A stretch of 64,000 nucleotides of DNA from assembly GCA_951217055.1 (NCBI GenBank), contig OX578281.1:14230447-14294446 (forward strand), in the 5' to 3' direction. Of the stretch, positions 58,570 through 64,000 are shown in pieces. The notes under the pieces were generated by a model, which had not been told where the DNA came from, did no database searches, and saw only the letters and a list, made by a program, of their open reading frames with translations. Each line of letters opens with the position of its first letter. The stretch's first letter is position 1. The position numbers and the translations under genes were made by a program. Source of the stretch: Gerris lacustris (lineage: Eukaryota > Arthropoda > Insecta > Hemiptera > Gerridae).

Positions 58570-59125
58570 AAAAAGCCTTAGACTCACATTACGACAGAGT
58601 TCAATATATTATAAAAGCTTATAAATATGAGTTTTTTTCGATTTTGTGAAATATTTCGCTATTTTCCAAGTTCTGTAGAACCGGTGGAAATTGAAGTATA
58701 GAAATACTTTCGACTAGTGCATTTGAAAGGAAATTGTGAGCTCTTTAATGTTAAACTGAACCATTTTGTCGACTGGAACAGCTGTTTTTTTAAGTTATAA
58801 GCGAAAAACCGAACAAATTGCAAAATAATTGTGGTTTTTAGCCCACCAAAAAATGACCGCCCTGTTTTTGTGGGTGCAAACTTGAATTTGACATCTCCTA
58901 ACCATGCTTGAGGACACAAAAATATAAAATCGTTTCCTGCACAAAAAGCAAGGTGGACCTCCTTTTTGAACCTCTCGTGACTGGACTATGTGTAAAATGC
59001 ACAATTGTTAGTGCAGACTTTCTACTCTACCACAACTAACTACATTGTTCAGCTCCTTTAAATTTGATTGATAATGTATAAAAATTAACATATAAGCATT
59101 TGAAACCCGTTTTGAGTTATATTTA
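58570..59125. other. Spacer, no gene recognised
   Basis: Two overlapping minus-strand frames (58659-58919, 58795-59004) are Phe/Lys rich with no domain. Confidence 0.45.
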
Positions 59126-59127
59126 TA

Positions 59128-59546
59128 GTCCAGGATATACCGTCCACAAAAGTTACTCTCAAACATCTAACTTCAATTTTGTGTAGGAGTTAATTTTTTG
59201 TTGTTCTACGAGAATATGAAGTCGGCAAAGTGTTGGAAGAAAGCTATACGGTTTATTAGTCAAATATTTTTCCAAATATAAGTGATAACCTAACATCAAC
59301 TTGTTTTTGGACTAATAACGAATTATGTACCTATATAATCATGAAAATCACTTTGTCCAATAACATTGACGGAACATAACCGCTTTCCAACGGTATTCGT
59401 TTTATCAGCTAATGGGCATACTTTGTCCCGAGAGAACGAACTATGCCGCCCACATTTTTTTGGAGGGCACTATAAAATTAACACAAATACAAAATTCTAA
59501 CTTGATCTTACTAAGTCACTTTTGGCACACTAATTCCTCGACTATT
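59128..59546. mobile_element. Foldback element E, copy 2, diverged
   Basis: ATAGTCCAGGATATACCG, 'cttcaattttgtgtaggagt' and 'gaaaatcactttgtccaa' correspond to the copy at 17101-17686. The right part ends CCTCGACTATTA. Shorter loop and many changes, so it is older. Confidence 0.75.
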
Positions 59547-59640
59547 ACAAATCTTACTTAAACTTATGAAATAATCTAATAATCTCTATAGATTATAAAA
59601 AGAAAAAGACACTTCTTTAGACTGTTACTCCTCTTATTAA

Positions 59641-60251
59641 CCCTTAAATGCTAATTGTAATTGGATGGCTGGTATTACTAAACCTTCGTCGATTCGACTA
59701 ACATATGCCGAAAATACATTTTTGGGGTTGAAACTAAACTTTTATAAAGAGAAAACTATTAAGAACTCATTATTAAATCTTTTAGTGAGATATACAAACA
59801 TTTTATGACAAATAACTTAGTAGGAACATCAGAAGAATCTGAAATTGAGTGAACATTAATGCACCAGGTCCCATGCCCCAGGCCAAAACCCCTGGGCTCT
59901 TTGCTAAGTGCTCCAGGTTCTAGATTATCGGCCACTGGTCTCTGGCCCAAGGCCAATTACCCTAGGCCCATTGCCCCTTACCCCAGGCCCATTTTCCCAG
60001 GCTATAGGCTCATTCGACGACCAATTAATTCTCAACGTTTATTACTAAACGTTAGTCGAATCGACGAAGTAGCTTTGACGGGAATTTGCCAGAAAACTAG
60101 AGTATGCTCAAAAGGACTACTACCGCTATACTAACTACTAACCAGTGCAAGCACTACAGAAGGATGGGGTACCCATCACCATCGCATATGAGCGTAAAAG
60201 GTTAAGGTTCAAACTGTGCTCGTCGATTCGACTACCATTAGCATTCCAGGG
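59641..60251. mobile_element. piggyBac-like non-autonomous element, 611 bp
   Basis: Flanked by TTAA on both sides (59637-59640 and 60252-60255). Ends CCCTTAAATGCTAAT and the inverse ATTAGCATTCCAGGG. The TTAA target and CCCT end are the piggyBac hallmarks. Inside, GTCGATTCGAC-type motifs occur near both ends and at 60010-60065, candidate transposase sites. A GC-rich patch with CCAGGCC/CCCAGG repeats lies at 59865-60010. No transposase. Confidence 0.85.
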
Positions 60252-60284
60252 TTAAAAACAGGAGGGAGTAACTATCTAAAGAAG

Positions 60285-60538
60285 AATAATGAACAACTGG
60301 AAGGCCTCACCACAGAATAATGTTTATTTAACAGAACTATAGAAAGACAAAAAACGGTCCATTTTTTGTCTATCAAGTGACTCAACGTTGGGTTTTTCCT
60401 TTACCTTTTACCGGCACTGATGATGGCCGAGAGGCTGAAAGCTATAGTTCTGTTAAATAAACATTATTCTGTGGAGAGGCTTTCCAGTTGTTCATAATTC
60501 TATTGATATCTACTCCACTTGCGCTCTTAATCTCCACT
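60285..60538 (+). mobile_element. Penelope-like foldback, family C, with target duplication
   Basis: TAAAGAAG flanks it on both sides (60277-60284 and 60539-60546). Arms CAACTGGAAGGCCTC...ATTTAACAGAACTATAG (60292-60342) and inverse (about 60442-60495). Between them CTGATGA (60417-60423), an extra T, the hairpin GGCC-GAGA-GGCT (60425-60436) and GAAA (60437-60440). The variable 8-bp duplication fits a target-primed retroelement. Confidence 0.7.
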
Positions 60539-60675
60539 TAAAGAAGGTTACGGAATGTTCTTCTTTAGACTGTTACTCCCCTTATTATAAACAGAAGAGA
60601 GTAACAACCTAAAAAAGGTGTATGGAATGTTCTTCTTTAGATTGTAAATCCCCTTATAAACAGAAGTGTGATATT

Positions 60676-60935
60676 CCTTTGTCGCAAAGAACATTGGACT
60701 AAACATCCTTTGTCGCAAAGAACATTGGACTAAACATCCTTTGTCGCAAAGAACATTGGACTAAACATCCTTTGTCGCAAAGAACATTGGACTAAACATC
60801 CTTTGTCGCAAAGAACATTGGACTAAACATCCTTTGTCGCAAAGAACATTGGACTAAACATCCTTTGTCGCAAAGAACATTGGACTAAACATCCTTTGTC
60901 GCAAAGAACATTGGACTAAACATCCTTTGTCTTAA
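60676..60935 (+). repeat. 31-bp tandem array inside the MITE
   Basis: CCTTTGTCGCAAAGAACATT plus GGACTAAACAT occurs eight times in exact 31-bp steps from 60676, then a partial unit. The single-copy version of this phrase is present in the other family A MITEs, so the array grew in place and is very recent. Confidence 0.96.
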
Positions 60936-61016
60936 TAGTTATTTAGGCAAAGGAATGCATAAATAATTATATCAATTTATATGCTAAAAAAAATCATAAG
61001 GGTGTAACAATCTAAA

Positions 61017-61894
61017 TATAACATGAAAATGAATATAACATTACTTTATTAATTAAATAATAATGGTGTAACATTAATTTTACATATTACTAATTACTAT
61101 GTTGTTATATAAATTTAAAAGAATATTTTTGTTAGCCTAAATCACTAAATAATCCAACTATGACGTTGTTAGACTGTATAATACAAAAGCTACTATGTTT
61201 TGAACCCTAGATTTGATTAAAATATTATAAATATTAAGTGTGCCCACTTTGTTAAAGCGAAATGGCAGCACCCTAGTGACTGGATGTGATTAGGCCATTA
61301 TACCTTTAAATAATTAATGTTGTCTGTTGTTGCAATGGAATTTTTGTTTAGATGTCTAGTTTTGCTTTATATGTGTTTTTTTTTGTTTATTGTTTTGTTT
61401 TTTTGGAAACTTACAAAGTATTTTAAATACTAAATACTTAAAATGACTATAAGTAAAAGAATTGCTCCTAGAGCTATTTTAGCACATGTTCTTTACCCTC
61501 TAAATGCTTGAATACAGTCTCCTATTTAAATATGATACAGTAATATATATTTAACATAGATTCAAAATAAAGTACCACCCCATTGGGCCTAATACTTACA
61601 CTTCAGATTGGTAAGTAAACTATTTATTTTAAAAAAATATATAAGTATATAAAAATATACAGGAAATTTATTCGAAGGTGTAACAAACGAAGTGGGCTTC
61701 TTCTATCCATTATTTCCAACAAAAAATACAATACAAACCATAGGTCAATTCCCATTCGTTTCTCTAAAGTATTTTTATATTTTTATTATTTTTTCAAGAT
61801 ACATCCATATTACTCAAGAAATCGATCGCTATCTTCTAAAATAATTTTCATTGCGTTTAAATAGAGGTACAATTTAAAAGAGAGGATATTTCAT
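61017..61894. other. AT-rich spacer, no gene recognised
   Basis: Nothing recognisable. Confidence 0.5.
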
Positions 61895-62535
61895 ATAAGA
61901 ATAATTTCAAGATAAAAAGAACTTTTTATATACAACGTTTTTTAATTTTCTGTTATAATAATCATGTGTAATGTTGATAATATAATTGTTATTGTTAAAT
62001 AATATATAATGTTTGTGAAAAAAAAATAGTTCCGAATTTATTTACTTCACATAAATGACAACCATCTAGAGAGCTGATCTTAAACCTATAAAAGGACAAA
62101 TCTTTGTACAACGGATCTCCCCAACACCAAATCTAAACCGTTCCACAGATATATTTGAAATAATATAAATAATATAATCGATATATTTTTCTGTTTTGCT
62201 GTCATTCAATGTTTATCTCTTATTTATAAAAATCACACATTTGAAACCCGTCAAAATGAAGATTGTAAATATGGGACATGGCAAAACAAATAAAATAACT
62301 TGCGGATTTTTTTCCGAACTAACTTTCCATACAGCAAAATTTGCTGAAAACCAATTAAATTCTGCTGAAAGATGGCTAAAAGTATTAAAATAATGCATTG
62401 TCATCGTGTTCTGAGCTATGCTAAAAGTTTAAAATGTCTAGCTATTCGGAAAGTTAGTTAAAAATCGATTACCAGATTTGTACCGGACAAACAAACAAGA
62501 AACCAAGCAAATAAAAACGTAGTAAAAAGAAATAT
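61895..62535 (+). repeat. Dispersed repeat J, copy 2
   Basis: Inverse of 8185-8900: 'accatctagagagctgatct', 'tttgaaacccgtcaaaatga', 'ctgaaagatggctaaaagta' and GGACAAACAAACAAGAAA all match in order. Frames on both strands at 62196-62404 are not conserved in copy 1. Confidence 0.75.
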
Positions 62536-62748
62536 TAAAAATGCCTTTAAAGGGTCAAACCTATACCTAAATTTCATTTGATTGTTAATTTTTTAATTAA
62601 AAAAAGAAGTATTTTTTGTTTCAGCTTGTATAATGCCATAAGGGCAAGTGCTACAGATCGCCAAATTTTAGTAAAAATTCTTATTCTATTTACCTTCAGT
62701 TAAGGTACTCTAGCACCATTATGGTATTACTTGGAATTTCAGTAAATA
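62536..62748. other. Spacer
   Basis: Nothing recognisable. Confidence 0.5.
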
Positions 62749-63110
62749 AATAATAACGCACATCTAAGGAACAATCAGTGTATTGTCTGACCACAAGAAT
62801 AATTACAAATTTAAAAAAAAAATATATAAAAAAATAATAAAACGGTTACGACTTAACGTCATCATCAGTTAATTGATTATTTTACACTGTACTAGTTGAG
62901 TATATTACACTGTACTAGTTGAGTATTTTACACTGTAAATTATAAAATACTCAACTAGTACAGTGTAATATACTCAACTAGTACAGTGTAAAATAATCAA
63001 TTAACTGATGATGACGTTAAGTCGAAACTGTTTATTTATTTATTTTAATTTGTAATTATGCTTGTGGTCAGAAAATACACTTATTATTCCTTAGATGTGC
63101 GTTATTATTT
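62749..63110 (+). mobile_element. Penelope-like foldback, family D, near-perfect palindrome
   Basis: Arms of about 175 bp: AATAACGCACATCTAAGGAA (from 62752) pairs with the inverse ending near 63109, and the centre is at about 62937. Right arm: CTGATGA (63005-63011), an extra T, hairpin GAC-GTTAA-GTC (63013-63023), GAAA (63024-63027). The left arm has the same with GTAA in place of GAAA. The inner part holds direct repeats of TACACTGTACTAGTTGAGTA. Confidence 0.72.
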
Positions 63111-63362
63111 TTTTACACAGCTACCTAATCCATCGATTATTAAGCGATCGAGTTCCTAAATAAATATGGACGTACTTGAAAAAGAAAATAAATAAAAAAT
63201 TTTGGAGAAACGATTGAGAAATGACCCATAGTTTATAAAGAATTTTTTGTTGCAAATAATGAGCAGCACAAGAATAAGTACATTTGTTTGTTGAATTTTT
63301 GACCAAACACCCAATATAGGAATATAGACGTCTAACCACTAAAGGTAACATAATTGAACCAT
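63111..63362. other. Spacer, no gene recognised
   Basis: An 86-codon minus-strand frame at 63121-63381 has no recognisable domain. Confidence 0.45.
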
Positions 63363-64000
63363 ACAATAAGGCTAGGCGCATACATACAATTTTTAATCGC
63401 TCGACTATTTAGTTGTACGTCAAAAAGCTATTGGACCTTATGGGAGTGCGCAGACTATCGACACGATAGTTGCTCGATTAAAAAGTCATAAAACTTCATC
63501 GATCGTCTTTTGACAATTTAGTTGAACAACTATCGTCGACGGCACTATGTACATTGCAATGTATTGGAGTGCGCATACACTCAACTTAACAGTCGATCAG
63601 CGACCCTTCAAAATGAATTTTTCTTACCTTAAAGTAACACTTAATCTTTTTAATGGCGATATAGAGCGCCTCCATGTTGTGTCACGATGTTGTATATATG
63701 GACAATCAGTTTAATTTTTTCATTAAAACTCTGTTCACTCATTCTATAAAACGTAAAAAGGTTTTCTGGATATTTCTTCAGATTAGAATGAAATGTTATA
63801 AAAACTTTCCATTTGTTAATCTTTCGCTTATTACGGAGACTACACAGTGTCGTCTTTTTCGTTTTTCTTCCTTGTGTTTCATATAAAGGAAAACGCAAGC
63901 GAGTGCTTTTCTGTATATAATTTTGTACGGTATAGCTCACGAATGCTGAGGGATCTCAATGGCAACTGATTGATTGTATGCGCACTTACAACAACTAAAC
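63363..64000 (-). mobile_element. PIF/Harbinger-like element, incomplete in window
   Basis: GGCGCATACATACAATTTTT (63374), GGGAGTGCGCAGACTATCG (63440), GGAGTGCGCATACACTC (63563) and, inverted, GTATGCGCACTTAC (63976) are repeated end-type motifs on both sides of a coding remnant. The right limit is not in the window or lies near 63990. Exact ends cannot be fixed. Confidence 0.5.
63650..63940 (-). pseudogene. Harbinger-type transposase N-terminal fragment
   Basis: Open from a TGA upstream to a stop at 63650, no ATG at the start. The stretch KYPENLFTFYRMSEQSFNEK fits the conserved 'F..yFRMs...Fd.LL' block found near the N-terminus of PIF/Harbinger (HARBI1-like) transposases, and the upstream LRNKRKINKWKVF fits the linker. 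The DDE catalytic domain is absent and the frame ends shortly after. A full protein of about 350-400 residues would cut and paste the element. It could also be a first exon whose continuation was deleted. Confidence 0.5.

Larger units (their letters stand above)
59608..61016 (+). mobile_element. MITE family A, copy 4, interrupted and expanded
   Basis: Starts GACACTTCTTTAGACTG, ends near GGGTGTAACAATCTAAA (the last bases of the end are lost). It is broken by a TTAA element (59641-60251) and a foldback (60285-60538). The hairpin module (ACTGTTACTCCCCTTAT...GAGTAACAACCTA) is present once more than in other copies, and its interior carries a 31-bp array. Confidence 0.82.

Overview
This is AT-rich animal nuclear DNA, most likely from an arthropod. 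The evidence is the mix of repeats: a BEL/Pao retrotransposon, a BED-type hAT, piggyBac-like TTAA insertions, a PIF/Harbinger-like piece, jockey/CR1-type reverse transcriptase debris, Penelope-like foldbacks and tRNA-derived SINEs, with long (TA)n microsatellites between them. I found no host protein-coding gene with convincing exons. An insect, possibly a hemipteran, is plausible but the sequence does not prove it.

Layout. 1-3686 is the 5' half of a BEL/Pao element on the minus strand: 850-bp LTR, tRNA-Tyr-type primer site, and an 854-codon gag-protease-RT frame with no stop that runs off the window. 3.7-11.4 kb is AT-rich spacer with a 47-bp minisatellite, a MITE (family A), repeat J and a 51-bp minisatellite. 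11.5-12.8 kb is a foldback whose arms carry a promoter-like CpG patch and the start of an ORF; a single arm recurs at 47.4-48.0 kb. 14.4-16.1 kb is a short-TIR element filled with a 95-bp satellite. 17.1-17.7 kb is a foldback (family E; second copy at 59.1 kb). 20.0-22.7 kb is a decayed hAT holding repeat H, which itself holds a Penelope-like foldback. 26.0-26.8 kb is a reverse transcriptase remnant with part of its palm domain in tandem. 29.5 kb has a 5S rRNA-derived piece. 28-37 kb and 40-49 kb are mosaics of old dispersed repeats (families G and I). 37.6-39.2 kb is a pyrimidine-rich 112-bp satellite. 42.8-43.7 kb is another RT remnant. 45.2-46.2 kb is a tandem TIR element. 48.8-50.6 kb holds two SINE families. 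51.9-53.6 kb is an 88-bp satellite. 55.9-58.6 kb is a large foldback (K). 59.6-61.0 kb is a nest of three elements. 62.7-63.1 kb is a near-perfect inverted repeat, and 63.4-64.0 kb is a Harbinger-like piece.

The window reads as a transposon graveyard with some younger insertions (BEL, the SINE at 48.8 kb, the nest at 59.6 kb). Two things stand out. Five foldback insertions from four unrelated sequence families share a CTGANGA-hairpin-GAAA module resembling a hammerhead core. Three arms of another foldback family share an NRF1-like promoter patch followed by the same short coding start.
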